Of a stretch of 64,000 bases of DNA, positions 9,000-17,848 are shown piece by piece. The position numbers and the translations under genes were made by a program. Within the stretch, counting starts at the first letter, position 1; the number at the start of each line of letters is the position of its first letter. The notes beneath the pieces were generated by a model. The model was given only the letters and a program-made list of their open reading frames with translations. It ran no database searches and was not told the origin of the DNA. Origin of the DNA: Desulfovibrio sp. (GTDB lineage Bacteria; Desulfobacterota; Desulfovibrionia; Desulfovibrionales; Desulfovibrionaceae); contig JALHJW010000007.1 in assembly GCA_022839785.1 (NCBI GenBank), positions 91,181 to 155,180 of the forward strand, written 5' to 3'.

Positions 9000-11103
9000 C
9001 GGATTAGCCCCGCGGGCGCGGGGAACACGCCTTCTTCCCTGCGGCGCCATCCCCGGAGGCCGGATTAGCCCCGCGGGCGCGGGGAACACCCTGTCGCTCA
9101 TCCACACCCCCCCAGGGCCGTCGGATTAGCCCCGAGGGCGCGGGGAACACATCAGGCGCGAGGGAGAACGGGTCCGCAAGCTCGGATTAGCCCCGCGGGC
9201 GCGGGGAACACTTGGCGTTGTTGATGTCCGCCGCCGAGGTGGGCGGATTAGCCCCGCGGGCGCGGGGAACACCTCGTCAAAGAACGCGCCGCCGGCCATG
9301 ACGCCGGATTAGCCCCGCGGGCGCGGGGAACACGGGGGCACGCCGATTCTGCGCGCGGAGCAGGGCGGATTAGCCCCGCGGGCGCGGGGAACACAGACTG
9401 CTGTAGTTTCGCCACATGCAAGAAGGCGGATTAGCCCCGCGGGCGCGGGGAACACGACTTGGCGGGCGCCGCGTTCTCCACCCTCGGCGGATTAGCCCCG
9501 CGGGCGCGGGGAACACGATGCCCCATCCAGCCTTGATGCCCTCGCCAGCCGGATTAGCCCCGCGGGCGCGGGGAACACATGCACAAGGGTAAACAGCTGT
9601 GACAACTGTTCGGATTAGCCCCGCGGGCGCGGGGAACACCGCTGCTCGGGAGGGTTTTTAAGATGCGCTGGCGGATTAGCCCCGCGGGCGCGGGGAACAC
9701 CAGATGAACGGAAGGACATGGGACGACAGACGCGGATTAGCCCCGCGGGCGCGGGGAACACGTCGGCTCCTCGGTGGACTCATCAAATCCAGCCGGATTA
9801 GCCCCGCGGGCGCGGGGAACACGCGCGCACGACCGGGAGACGGACACGGTTTACCGGATTAGCCCCGCGGGCGCGGGGAACACCTACCCATCCCCATCCC
9901 CATCGTCGGTTCCCTCGGATTAGCCCCGCGGGCGCGGGGAACACTTCCCCCAGGGCGTCGGCGAGCACGCGCCCGGCGGATTAGCCCCGCGGGCGCGGGG
10001 AACACTGTCCACGAGCAAGGCGTGCGTATTCCTCCTCCGGATTAGCCCCGCGGGCGCGGGGAACACATGCCCGCAAGTGCCTCTTGCGTTGCGGGATCCG
10101 GATTAGCCCCGCGGGCGCGGGGAACACCGCACTTCCCAGCGCGGGTCCAGCGAGTACCACGGATTAGCCCCGCAGGCGCGGGGAACACGGGCCAGACACA
10201 GCGGCTCGCCCGTACACGAACGGATTAGCCCCGCAGGCGCGGGGAACACTGTTCTGCCCGAACCCGAAAGAGCTTTTCGAGCGGATTAGCCCCGCAGGCG
10301 CGGGGAACACTTAGCGACGCCCGTGTACGTTTGCTGGTACAGCGGATTAGCCCCGCAGGCGCGGGGAACACCAGCATCCGTTACCCTAGCCATCGCCGAG
10401 CACCGGATTAGCCCCGCAGGCGCGGGGAACACTGTTACCGGTCACATCTGCGACGGTACGCGCTCGGATTAGCCCCGCAGGCGCGGGGAACACACGTTGC
10501 TGACGGAGAAAAGGTCCATCACTGCCGGATTAGCCCCGCAGGCGCGGGGAACACCCGTCAAGAATCGTCACAAACAGCGACCCCGCCGGATTAGCCCCGC
10601 AGGCGCGGGGAACACCTCCGAGCCGTCACGTATGGCGACGTTGATGTCGGATTAGCCCCGCAGGCGCGGGGAACACGACTGATATTCCGGTCCGGGATGC
10701 GGGTCTTACGGATTAGCCCCGCAGGCGCGGGGAACACCGGATGCCGCCGCCACGATGCCGGTACGGGGACGGATTAGCCCCGCAGGCGCGGGGAACACTG
10801 AGTCGCCTGAAATGCTCTGTGGCATGGGCGCGGATTAGCCCCGCAGGCGCGGGGAACACGCGCTCCCATTCCCTTTGTGAGATCTGGTCATCGGATTAGC
10901 CCCGCAGGCGCGGGGAACACGGCTTCTTTAGAGTACCGCCCCAGCTCTTCCCCGGATTAGCCCCGCAGGCGCGGGGAACACGGTGAGGGTGAGGGTGATT
11001 GCTCGGACGTCTGCGGATTAGCCCCGCAGGCGCGGGGAACACACCATCCACATCAAGAAGGACGATGGGGCCGACGGATTAGCCCCGCAGGCGCGGGGAA
11101 CAC
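9000..11103 (-). CRISPR. Type I-E CRISPR array, 35 repeats and 34 spacers
   Basis: The 29-bp repeat begins CGGATTAGCCCCGC on this strand and ends GCGGGGAACAC. It forms a CCCCGC/GCGGGG hairpin typical of type I-E. Repeats start every 61 bp (32-nt spacers), except one 33-nt spacer ending before 9550. By analogy with E. coli the array is transcribed on the - strand, so the newest spacers lie near 11103, next to the leader and cas2. Repeats starting at 9000-10099 read CGCGGGCG (repeat 3 at 9122 reads CGAGGGCG). Every repeat from 10160 to 11075 reads CGCAGGCG. No spacers are duplicated that I noticed. Targets cannot be identified without a search. Confidence 0.99.
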
Positions 11104-11230
11104 TCTTCCGGCACAAAGCCGGATTTAATGGCTTTTTTCAAGCCCCAAAAATCCACCACGATAACCATAGACATTTCAGTGCGTTATCGCGGGGGCTCCA
11201 AAACGCCTATTTCACTGTCATCACGGTCCG
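11104..11230 (-). promoter_or_regulatory. CRISPR leader
   Basis: The A+T-richer 127 bp between the cas2 stop and the last repeat, at the end where a type I-E leader is expected. Reading toward the array it holds a CGATAAC...GTTATCG inverted repeat (11159-11189), T and A tracts (TTTTTGGGG, GAAAAAAG) that could bind a DNA-bending protein, and a CCGGC/GCCGG hairpin abutting the first repeat (about 11107-11122). It probably holds the array promoter and the adaptation signals; a precise promoter is not obvious. Confidence 0.8.
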
Positions 11231-11536
11231 TCACGAACCGCGCACCCCTTCCTCCGCCTCCGGGCAAAACGACACCAGCCGCACCCCGTCCATCTCGCAC
11301 GGAATACGGCGATTCGCCCCCAAGGTCTCGAACCGGAATCCCGAATCCTCGGCCGAACTCGGCCACGCCAAAACCGCGTTGCCATCCTCCAGCCCCTCGC
11401 GCACCTGTTGCCAGATCATCTCGCGCACGCGGCTCGAATAATCACCCACGTACACCCCCGCGCGAACCTCCAAAAGCCACACGGCCAGACGCCCGCGCAG
11501 ACGCGGCGGCGCGTTTTCAACCACGATGACCAGCAT
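11231..11536 (-). CDS. cas2: CRISPR-associated endonuclease Cas2e
   Basis: A 101-residue protein starting MLVIVVENAPPRLRGRL, with LEVRAGVYVGD and REMIW. This is the unmistakable Cas2e signature of type I-E systems. Cas2 forms the central dimer of the Cas1-Cas2 integrase that inserts new spacers at the leader end. The ATG at 11536 lies inside the cas1 gene, giving a 20-nt overlap in another frame, so the two integrase subunits are translationally coupled. The C-terminus has a short acidic tail after SFCPEA. The gene directly precedes the leader and array. Confidence 0.97.
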   Translation of the reverse strand: MLVIVVENAPPRLRGRLAVWLLEVRAGVYVGDYSSRVREMIWQQVREGLEDGNAVLAWPSSAEDSGFRFETLGANRRIPCEMDGVRLVSFCPEAEEGVRGS

Positions 11537-12425
11537 CGCCACCGGCTTCCTCCTCGAACACCGGGCCTTGGGCCTCGGCAAACGGCGCGGGCGGCTCCTT
11601 GCCGCCAGCCTTGAGTATCTCCTCGATCTCCGGGATGATGCGTTCGAGCAACCGTGTCTGGCAGAAGGCGTCGCGGCAACCGCGCCGCACCTCCCCTTCG
11701 GGGTCGCTCCCGCCGCGCGCCGCCACCTTGAAGGCCACGGGCACAACGGTATCGAACTTGTAGATGTCCGCGATGTCGTAAACGAACGACAACGGCCGGC
11801 CGGTATGCAGAAAGCCCACGGCCGGAGCATAGCCCGCCGCCAGGATCGCCGCCTCGGCCAAGCCGTAGAGGCAGGCCGTGGCCGACGACAGGCAGCGATT
11901 GGCCAGATCGCCGCTGCCCCACTCCTTGGGATCGTAGCGGCGGCCGGACCACTTCACGCGGTAGCTCTGGGCCAGCATGGCGTACATGGCCCGCACGCGC
12001 GCGCCCTCGATGCCGCGCAACTGGTCCACGCTGCGGCGGCTTGGCGGTTCCTCGCCGAAACGCCGCGCAAACATGCGCCGCACCACGGCAAGCCTTGCGT
12101 CCGGGTCGAGCGCCAGCGACGCCTGGTACAGCAGCTTGTCCGAGCGCGCGCCGCCGGGCTGCCCGGCCGAATACAGGCGCACCCCGGCCTCGCCCACCCA
12201 GACCAGCAGCGTGCCCGCGCGGGCCGCGAGCACGGCGGCCGCGTGGGAGATGCGTATGCCCGGCTCCAACATCAGGCAGGCCACGCCCCCCACCGGCACA
12301 TGCGTGCGCACGCCCTCCTTGTCGATGAGCACGAAGGCCCCGTCCTTCACGTCCAGCCGCCCGCGTTCAAGGAACAGGATGGACAGCCGTTCCTTGATGG
12401 GCAGGGGCCTGAGCCGAGGCAGCAT
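11517..12425 (-). CDS. cas1: CRISPR-associated integrase Cas1e
   Basis: A 302-residue Cas1 of the I-E subtype, the catalytic subunit of the spacer-acquisition integrase. The metal-binding residues align with E. coli E141/H208/D221 as E140 (GIEGARVR), H207 (GFLHTGRP) and D220 (YDIADIYK). Length matches the subtype (about 300). The ATG shares one base with the cas6e stop (TGATG), and the 3' end overlaps cas2 by 20 nt. The C-terminal tail is rich in Glu/Gly. All catalytic residues are intact, so adaptation should be functional, in line with the long uniform array. Confidence 0.97.
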   Translation of the reverse strand: MLPRLRPLPIKERLSILFLERGRLDVKDGAFVLIDKEGVRTHVPVGGVACLMLEPGIRISHAAAVLAARAGTLLVWVGEAGVRLYSAGQPGGARSDKLLYQASLALDPDARLAVVRRMFARRFGEEPPSRRSVDQLRGIEGARVRAMYAMLAQSYRVKWSGRRYDPKEWGSGDLANRCLSSATACLYGLAEAAILAAGYAPAVGFLHTGRPLSFVYDIADIYKFDTVVPVAFKVAARGGSDPEGEVRRGCRDAFCQTRLLERIIPEIEEILKAGGKEPPAPFAEAQGPVFEEEAGGDAGHRG

Positions 12426-13069
12426 CAGGCCCGCCTGACGAGCAAAAGCCCGCAGCCGAAGGCCTTTGCCGGACCAACGCCGCTGAACAGCGCCGCGCGC
12501 AGGGCGTCGGGATCCGTGACGGTCCCAAAGCCGCGCACGTCCAGCACCGAGACCACCACCGGCCTGCCGTCCTTGGGCTTCTGGAAGACGTGCCGGTCAT
12601 AGGCCTCGACCACCAGTCCGTCGTTCTCCAACTCCATGCCCATGCGGGAAGCCCGCGCCGCGAGCCAGGAGGCCACGGCCTCCTGCGCCAGGTTGAAGCG
12701 GCCAGGCGCGTCCTTTCGCGTTTGCCCCGCGGCTTCGAGCCGTTTGAAGAGATCCTGCACCACGTCGTGCCGTACCTGACGCCTCTTGGCATCCCTGGTT
12801 TTGCGCACGGGGTTGGCGCGCAACGAGAAATGCAGCCGTTCACCCTGGCGCAGCTTGGGATCGTATTCCTTGACCTGGACGGACCACAGGGACGCATTGG
12901 GCTGCGGCGGCCGCGCGGAGACCGCCAGGAAGGAGCCGGGCTCCATCTCGCGGTACACGAAATCGCGCTCCCGCTCGGGCTTGTCGCTGAAAACCCGCCA
13001 CAGCTCCTGGTGAACGTCGTAGAGGCTGCGCGCCATTGCAGGTTTGTAGATAAGTCTGCTTATGTGCAT
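12425..13069 (-). CDS. cas6e: Cas6e, crRNA-processing endoribonuclease
   Basis: A 214-residue Cascade subunit that cuts precursor crRNA at the repeat hairpin and stays bound to it. The start MHISRLIYKP matches the family N-terminus; a longer upstream reading is out-of-frame cas5e sequence. H20 corresponds to the catalytic His of the E. coli protein. RANPVRKTRD and the glycine-rich GVGPAKAFGCGLLL near the C-terminus are hallmark segments. The gene starts four bases after cas5e ends and its stop overlaps the cas1 start. The loop base that differs between the two repeat types in the array lies in the hairpin this enzyme recognises. Confidence 0.97.
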   Translation of the reverse strand: MHISRLIYKPAMARSLYDVHQELWRVFSDKPERERDFVYREMEPGSFLAVSARPPQPNASLWSVQVKEYDPKLRQGERLHFSLRANPVRKTRDAKRRQVRHDVVQDLFKRLEAAGQTRKDAPGRFNLAQEAVASWLAARASRMGMELENDGLVVEAYDRHVFQKPKDGRPVVVSVLDVRGFGTVTDPDALRAALFSGVGPAKAFGCGLLLVRRA

Positions 13070-13073
13070 GCGC

Positions 13074-13874
13074 CTATCCTCCCTCGCCCGTTTCGGCGTC
13101 GGCCGGGGCGTCACCGCCGCCAGCGCCAGGCAGGTGGTAGATTTCCTCGGACCGGAGACCGAACTGCCGTCTGCCATGGTGCACCATGCGGTTGCCCACG
13201 ATCTGGGTCTGCTCCGGCACATCGCCATGGCCGGGATCGGAATGGACGCGGCGCGAGGATGACAGGGCCAGCGCCTCGGCCAGAAGCGGGACATCGCCGA
13301 GGCTCTCCATGGCCCCGGCCACGCTTTCGGCAGTCACGATGCGTGGAGCGAAGGGCAGACCGGGCGGGCAGGACTTGCGCCCCAGGAAGGGCGCGAGGCG
13401 CGGCCTGGCCAATGCCTGGGCCATCTCGCCGAGGGAGTGCGAAGCGCGCACGCCCTCCTCAAGCCAGACACAGGCAGTGAAGCAGGCGTCGGCCAGATAG
13501 TCACGCCGGGTGAGGATGGTGGAAAGCTCCAGATCATCCTTTGCCGTATAGCGGCGCGTCGGACCCCAGAGTTTTGCGCCCAGCTCGTCGCGCCGCGTCA
13601 TGAAGACGCGGCCCCGGCGCACGGTGGGCGTCTGCACCGTGTGGTAGTCGGCCAAGGAGCGGCCGGGCGCGTCGATGCGCACGGCCACGCCAAGCGAGCG
13701 GTCCAGGTCTGCCAGCCGTTCCTCCTCGTGCCGCCTGATTCCCAACACGCACGCCATAAGTCCGAGCAGGGCCGAGCGGCCCGGCGCGGAGCGGGTGGGC
13801 CTGATTTCGCCCACGGCCACGTCGCCCCAGGATTGGAGCGGTCCGTAGAGCCTGAAGAGAAGGTAGTCGCGCAT
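13074..13874 (-). CDS. cas5e: Cas5e, Cascade subunit
   Basis: A 266-residue RAMP protein that binds the 5' handle of the crRNA at the foot of the Cascade backbone. The N-terminal GPLQSWGD and TRSAPGRSALLGL segments are diagnostic of Cas5e, as is DYHTVQTPT near residue 76. Length is slightly above the E. coli protein because of a Gly/Ala/Asp-rich C-terminal tail. The gene begins three bases after cas7e ends and runs into cas6e after four bases, so it is part of one tightly packed transcript. Confidence 0.96.
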   Translation of the reverse strand: MRDYLLFRLYGPLQSWGDVAVGEIRPTRSAPGRSALLGLMACVLGIRRHEEERLADLDRSLGVAVRIDAPGRSLADYHTVQTPTVRRGRVFMTRRDELGAKLWGPTRRYTAKDDLELSTILTRRDYLADACFTACVWLEEGVRASHSLGEMAQALARPRLAPFLGRKSCPPGLPFAPRIVTAESVAGAMESLGDVPLLAEALALSSSRRVHSDPGHGDVPEQTQIVGNRMVHHGRRQFGLRSEEIYHLPGAGGGDAPADAETGEGG

Positions 13875-13877
13875 GGC

Positions 13878-14975
13878 TTACTCCGCCACAAAGGCGCACA
13901 CCGCGTCCAGATTGCCTTCGCGCTTCGCCGCGTTGAAAGACAGGGAAACCGGAGCGTCGCCGTACACCGCATCAAAGCCTTGCTTGGTCTCCGTAAGCCT
14001 CTCCACGGCCTTTTCCAGGATGTTCGTGCCCGGCTTGTCCAACCCCTTGAGGAAGGCGGCGGACAGGGAGCGGGGCTGGGCGTCGCCCTTCTCGGCCAGG
14101 CAGTAGGAGGCGTAGGCGCGCGAGGCGAAGCTGTTCTGCTTGCCCGTGGGGCTCACGGTGCAGGCCGAGCGGCACAGGGCGGCAATGGCCTTGGCGGTCA
14201 GGGCCGCGTCGCCGCCCAGGTTTTCCAGCAGCAGGTCGTGATCGACGCAAATGTAGGTGTAGAACAGGCCCGCGCCGAATTCGGCCACGCCCATGTGGCC
14301 CGCGCCGGACTCGTCGCGGTTCAGGTCGTCCACGGCCGTGAAGAAGTCGTCCTCCACGGCCACGGAGTGCACGGTGAAGGCATGCGCCACCTGGGCCGCG
14401 GCCTCGATGCCGAAACTGCGCTTGGCCGCCAGCATGCGGCCGAAGAGCGCGATGTCCGCGGCCATGTTCTCGCGGCGCAGCAGTTCCAGTTCCTCGCTCT
14501 CCGGCTCCTTGCCCGAGGCGCGGCAGGTCTCGGTCAGTTCGGCCACGGCCGCGATCTCGGCCGGGGAGACGTGGGCGAGCTGTTCGATGTGCAGGCCGGA
14601 CATGGTGCCGTCGTCCTTCTTGAGCGCGCCGAAGACGCCCGCGATTTTCTGGGCGATGGCCCGGGCGGGTTTGTCCTTGAGCGCGACGAGCGTGCCGGGC
14701 TCCTTGCTTCCGGCCAGGACTTCGTTCAGGGGACGGCCCATGGTCAGGGCCAGGAAGACGTTCTCCCCCAATTCCTTGGTGCGCGTGCCCACGCGGCCAG
14801 CCAGGGCCTGCTGAAAGACCGGGCCTGCTCGCCAGGCGCGCTTGAGGCTCTGGGAGGAAACGCGCAGGCGCAGCGTGTTGCCCACGGTCACGGTCTTGGG
14901 GCGGCCAAGGTCGTCGCGGTTGAGGTTGGCGGCGGCGTAGCTGGTCAGGATGTGCAGTTGACGGAACTTGGACAT
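13878..14975 (-). CDS. cas7e: Cas7e (Cse4/CasC), Cascade backbone subunit
   Basis: A 365-residue RAMP subunit; six copies line the crRNA spacer in type I-E Cascade. The start MSKFRQLHILTSYAAANLNR matches the family; 14 upstream in-frame codons are unlikely to be translated. The conserved RVSSQSLKRAWR (near residue 40) and GRMLAAKRSFGIEAAAQVAH segments are present. The gene starts four bases downstream of cse2 and three bases upstream of cas5e. Nothing suggests a break; length agrees with E. coli CasC (363). Confidence 0.97.
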   Translation of the reverse strand: MSKFRQLHILTSYAAANLNRDDLGRPKTVTVGNTLRLRVSSQSLKRAWRAGPVFQQALAGRVGTRTKELGENVFLALTMGRPLNEVLAGSKEPGTLVALKDKPARAIAQKIAGVFGALKKDDGTMSGLHIEQLAHVSPAEIAAVAELTETCRASGKEPESEELELLRRENMAADIALFGRMLAAKRSFGIEAAAQVAHAFTVHSVAVEDDFFTAVDDLNRDESGAGHMGVAEFGAGLFYTYICVDHDLLLENLGGDAALTAKAIAALCRSACTVSPTGKQNSFASRAYASYCLAEKGDAQPRSLSAAFLKGLDKPGTNILEKAVERLTETKQGFDAVYGDAPVSLSFNAAKREGNLDAVCAFVAE

Positions 14976-14979
14976 GGCG

Positions 14980-15510
14980 TCAGCCCTCCTTGGTCGCGGT
15001 CGCCGGTTCAGCGCCATAGTAGTAGGCCGCCCACTGGCGGCGGGTATTGTCGTTCCACCAGTATCCGCCCTTCACGAGGCTCTCCGGGTCGGCCTCGCCG
15101 CCCAGGTATCTGAGCAGACGGATGAGCATCAGATAGAGGTCGTCGCGGTCCTGCACGGCGAGCAGGCGGCGGAAGCGCACGTCATGCACCTGCTGGCTGC
15201 CGGAGCCGGCCTGGGCGAGTTGGCGCGCGAAATGGCCGCCGCGCGCCAGCCGCTTGGCATGGGCCAGCACGCCCATGGGCAGGGCCAGCCGTTGCAGGGC
15301 ATGCACGTCGAGCACGATCTCCTTGGCATAGAGCCGCCGCACGAAGCCGCGTTGATACGCCGCAGAGACGAAGACCTCGGTGGGCGTCTTGGCGCGGCGC
15401 AGTTCGGCCCGGTTGCCCCGGTTCTCCTCCAGTTCGGCCCACGTTTCCTCCACCGCCTCCCAGAAAGCGGGATTGTTGAGGAAGTTTTTGTCCGTGGTCA
15501 TGGCGGTCAT
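14980..15510 (-). CDS. cse2: Cse2 (Cas11e), Cascade small subunit
   Basis: A 176-residue, mainly helical protein matching Cse2/CasB in length and position. It forms the dimer along the inner surface of Cascade that stabilises the displaced DNA strand. RRAKTPTEVFVSAAYQRGF and FARQLAQ are recognisable family segments. The ATG overlaps the cse1 stop in an ATGA. A second in-frame ATG at 15501 would shorten it by three residues. Cse2 is the least conserved Cascade subunit, so the call leans partly on gene order, which is standard for I-E. Confidence 0.93.
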   Translation of the reverse strand: MTAMTTDKNFLNNPAFWEAVEETWAELEENRGNRAELRRAKTPTEVFVSAAYQRGFVRRLYAKEIVLDVHALQRLALPMGVLAHAKRLARGGHFARQLAQAGSGSQQVHDVRFRRLLAVQDRDDLYLMLIRLLRYLGGEADPESLVKGGYWWNDNTRRQWAAYYYGAEPATATKEG

Positions 15511-17099
15511 TGGGCAGCCTCCTTGCGCTTTTTGGGTTTGGGCGCTTCGGGCAGGGCAAGCAGTTTGGGAAGGGCCTTGGCCATGCCGATGAGCAGAATC
15601 CGCCTGGCGTTGACCACGCGGCGGGCTTCCTCGGGCCTGAAGCGGCCGCGCCCGGTCTCGCCGTCGAAGACTTCCAGGGCGGTGGCGCGCAGTTTCGCGG
15701 CCCAGTCCGTGCGCACGGGCAGCGTGGTGTCCAGGTCGGGATCAGGCGCGCACTGCGCGGCCAGGCGATAGAATTCCCCTTCGGTGGAGGCCCAGAAGAC
15801 GGCCGCCGCGTTGACGAAGAGCGAAGCGTCGATCTTGGCCGGGGAGCCTTCGGGGAAGAGCGCTCCCTTGAGCGCGCCCATGAGCTTCTTGCGCGTCTCC
15901 TCGGCTGCCTGAATCATGGCCGTGATGCGCGTCCGGAAGTCGTCCTCGTGCTCGGCAGCGACGTGCAGCAGCGGGAACCGCCCCTCGCACCACTGCCGGG
16001 GTTTCATGTTGTCCATGTCGAACCCGGCAACTCCAAGGCCAGGGTATTGCGCCGGGTCAGGCTCGTCCTGGACGGCGCGGAAATGGCGCACGCAGGCCGC
16101 CGGAACCAGGGGCGCTCGCGAGTCGGCCGGATCGCCATAGACCACGCCGAGCCAGTGGGTGTAGCCGGTGATGTTGGCCGAGCCCTTGACCGAGAGGGTG
16201 GGATTGTTTCCACCCTGGACGCGATACGGCGTGAGCGGATGCCGCCAGGTGTCGCCGTAGTCGTAGCCGTCCGGCCGGGAGACATAGCGCCGCACGAGCA
16301 CGTTTCCCTCCTCCGCGCACAGGGCGCAAGGTTCGGGCGCGGAGGTCTCCTCGGGCAGGAGCAGGAGGCGGCGCGGCATGCCCCAATAGCTGTGCAGGAA
16401 GTGCTTGTCTTCCGGCCAGGTCTTGTCCGTGAAGCCGTGAGCCGGAATGGGCGGCCCGGCCCAAGGGAAGACCCCGCCCGAGGCGAGGTCCGCCGAGGTG
16501 GCGGCGACAACACCCTTTTCCGTGAGCGGCAACACGTTGGCCCAGACCGTGCGCCACAGCGTATTGCCCCGCACCAGGGTGGAGAGCGGCCCGCCGCCGC
16601 GTAGCGAGGTCATGTTGCCCCTGCCCCCGGCAGGCGCGAAGGCCTGGAGCGTGAACAGGGCCATGGCTGCGCAGGCCGGGCAGAAGGCCTGGTCCGCGCC
16701 CTCGGGCGCGAAGTGGCCGGTGGTGTCCTCGGTGAGCAGGTCGCGCACGGGAAACGTGTGCGGTGAGTCCGGCCTCAGGGCCGCGTCCTGCAGAAAGCGA
16801 GGCGCGGTCGAGAAGAGGTTGAAGTAGGGCTGGAGCGGCGCCAAAAGCACCCGCAACTCCTCGGGCTCGGGCGGCTTCTTCAAGCGTGCTCGCCACTCCC
16901 GGTCGTCCTTGGGCGGGCAGGCGGTCTGGAGCAGCCCGACCAGGAACTCCAGCAGCGCGGCGCGGAACTCGGCGCGCGGCGCGGCCAGGTCCACGGCGGG
17001 CGGGTCGCCGCCCGCGATGTCCCACGGAGCGACCACGCCGGTCGAGCCGTCCTGCCTGACCACGGGCAGCCAGGCCTGTGCGATGAGGTTGAAATCCAT
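15507..17099 (-). CDS. cse1: Cse1 (Cas8e/CasA), Cascade large subunit
   Basis: A 530-residue large subunit that recognises the PAM and recruits Cas3. The start MDFNLIAQAWLPVV is chosen because GGGGAGG sits seven bases upstream; a more upstream ATG at 17117 lacks this. The family segment SLRGGGPLSTLV near residue 170 is present, and a Cys pair (CPAC) lies just before it. An extended -10 (TGC then TATATC, 17130-17138 on the - strand) gives a plausible promoter about 25 bases before the start. The gene may thus be transcribed from there as well as from the upstream toxin-antitoxin promoter. Its 3' end overlaps cse2. Confidence 0.96.
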   Translation of the reverse strand: MDFNLIAQAWLPVVRQDGSTGVVAPWDIAGGDPPAVDLAAPRAEFRAALLEFLVGLLQTACPPKDDREWRARLKKPPEPEELRVLLAPLQPYFNLFSTAPRFLQDAALRPDSPHTFPVRDLLTEDTTGHFAPEGADQAFCPACAAMALFTLQAFAPAGGRGNMTSLRGGGPLSTLVRGNTLWRTVWANVLPLTEKGVVAATSADLASGGVFPWAGPPIPAHGFTDKTWPEDKHFLHSYWGMPRRLLLLPEETSAPEPCALCAEEGNVLVRRYVSRPDGYDYGDTWRHPLTPYRVQGGNNPTLSVKGSANITGYTHWLGVVYGDPADSRAPLVPAACVRHFRAVQDEPDPAQYPGLGVAGFDMDNMKPRQWCEGRFPLLHVAAEHEDDFRTRITAMIQAAEETRKKLMGALKGALFPEGSPAKIDASLFVNAAAVFWASTEGEFYRLAAQCAPDPDLDTTLPVRTDWAAKLRATALEVFDGETGRGRFRPEEARRVVNARRILLIGMAKALPKLLALPEAPKPKKRKEAAQ

Positions 17100-17180
17100 G
17101 CATTCCTCCCCTTTCAATCAGGATTCGAGGATATAGCAGAACTAACACGCGGAAGCGATCTGGGGAAGCAGGGAAGAACC

Positions 17181-17207
17181 CGTAGGGCGAGCAAGGCCCG
17201 CCCTACG
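17181..17207. repeat. REP-like hairpin between toxin and cse1
   Basis: CGTAGGGCG and CGCCCTACG form a perfect 9-bp stem around a 9-base loop, with no T-tract. Its sequence resembles the GTAGGGCG...CGCCCTAC type of interspersed bacterial palindrome. It sits in the 205-bp gap between the toxin stop and cse1 and could stabilise or separate the two transcripts. Confidence 0.6.
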
Positions 17208-17304
17208 GCCACAACGGAAGATTATGTGTAGATCAGGACAATCGCCGTCTCGGTGACGATCACCAAAAGACAGCGACGTCCACGCCGTGATTGGAACTAG
17301 ACTG

Positions 17305-17595
17305 TTACGACCGGGGATGGCTGCTCGGCCACTTCATGGCCGTGTGCAGGAGCCTGAGAATTTGGATGCCATCGGATGCGATGCGGTAGATGACGACGAA
17401 GGGAGATTTGGCGATGACGAGTTCGCGGGTTCCAGGCACCCGGCCCGCGCGTCCGATTTCCGGAAAGAGGGGAAGCCGCTTGGTTGTCTCGCGGATGCGC
17501 CGCGCCATGCGCACGGCCGCGTCGGGATCGTCCCAGGCAATGTAGGCAAGGGCCGACTCCAGATCGTTCCTGGCCGCTCTGGTCCAGCTAGTCAC
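17305..17595 (-). CDS. RelE/ParE-superfamily toxin
   Basis: A 96-residue protein with the ParE/RelE layout: N-terminal helices (AARNDLESALAYIAWDDP), a RRIRETTKRLPLFPEIGRAGRVPGT-like middle region split by family-typical Arg residues, and C-terminal strands (ELVIAKSPFVVIYRIASDG, ILRLLHTA). Such toxins block gyrase (ParE) or cut mRNA on ribosomes (RelE); which one applies here is not decidable. The GTG start overlaps the end of the antitoxin gene by 8 bp, the usual coupled arrangement. It lies between cas3 and cse1 on the same strand, so transcription from the TA promoter would continue into the Cascade genes. Confidence 0.9.
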   Translation of the reverse strand: MTSWTRAARNDLESALAYIAWDDPDAAVRMARRIRETTKRLPLFPEIGRAGRVPGTRELVIAKSPFVVIYRIASDGIQILRLLHTAMKWPSSHPRS

Positions 17596-17830
17596 CCGCC
17601 GCGCCCCATCTGGCGAACACGGCGTCCACTTCCTCCAGCGGCTCGAACTCGCCCGCGTCCGCCTCGCGCAGACCCTGCTCCACGGCTGCTGTGAACCAGT
17701 CGTTGTACTCCAGCAGCCGCAAAACCGCGTCCTCGATGACCTCGCTTCGGCTGCTGCCCCTGGACCGGGCCAACTCGTCCAGGCGGCCGATGGTCGCTTC
17801 GTCGAAGCGCACGGAAGTCGCCTTGCCCAT
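17588..17830 (-). CDS. Ribbon-helix-helix antitoxin
   Basis: An 80-residue CopG/ParD-type antitoxin. The start MGKATSVRFDE is preceded by AGAGGTGG. The N-terminus (TSVRFDEATIGRLDELARS then SRSEVIEDAVLRLL) is a ribbon-helix-helix DNA-binding domain, and the acidic C-terminal half should wrap the toxin. It would repress its own promoter by binding the inverted repeat at 17849-17867. It is encoded immediately downstream of cas3 (75-bp gap) and overlaps the toxin gene. Pairing, order and overlap make a functional type II TA module likely. Confidence 0.9.
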   Translation of the reverse strand: MGKATSVRFDEATIGRLDELARSRGSSRSEVIEDAVLRLLEYNDWFTAAVEQGLREADAGEFEPLEEVDAVFARWGAAGD

Positions 17831-17848
17831 CTTCACCACCTCTCGAAA

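Noticed and set aside
9212..9243. Spacer 4 shares 15 bases (TTGTTGATGTCCGCC) with 20973-20987, suggesting self-targeting.
   Set aside because: The match covers under half of the spacer and misses its seed end on the crRNA strand, so it cannot be a functional protospacer; the motif is probably a coincidence.
17305..17595. Identification of the cas-embedded module as a CreTA-type CRISPR-regulated RNA toxin system.
   Set aside because: The toxin is a clear RelE/ParE protein with a protein antitoxin; no crRNA-like repeat remnant was seen beside it.
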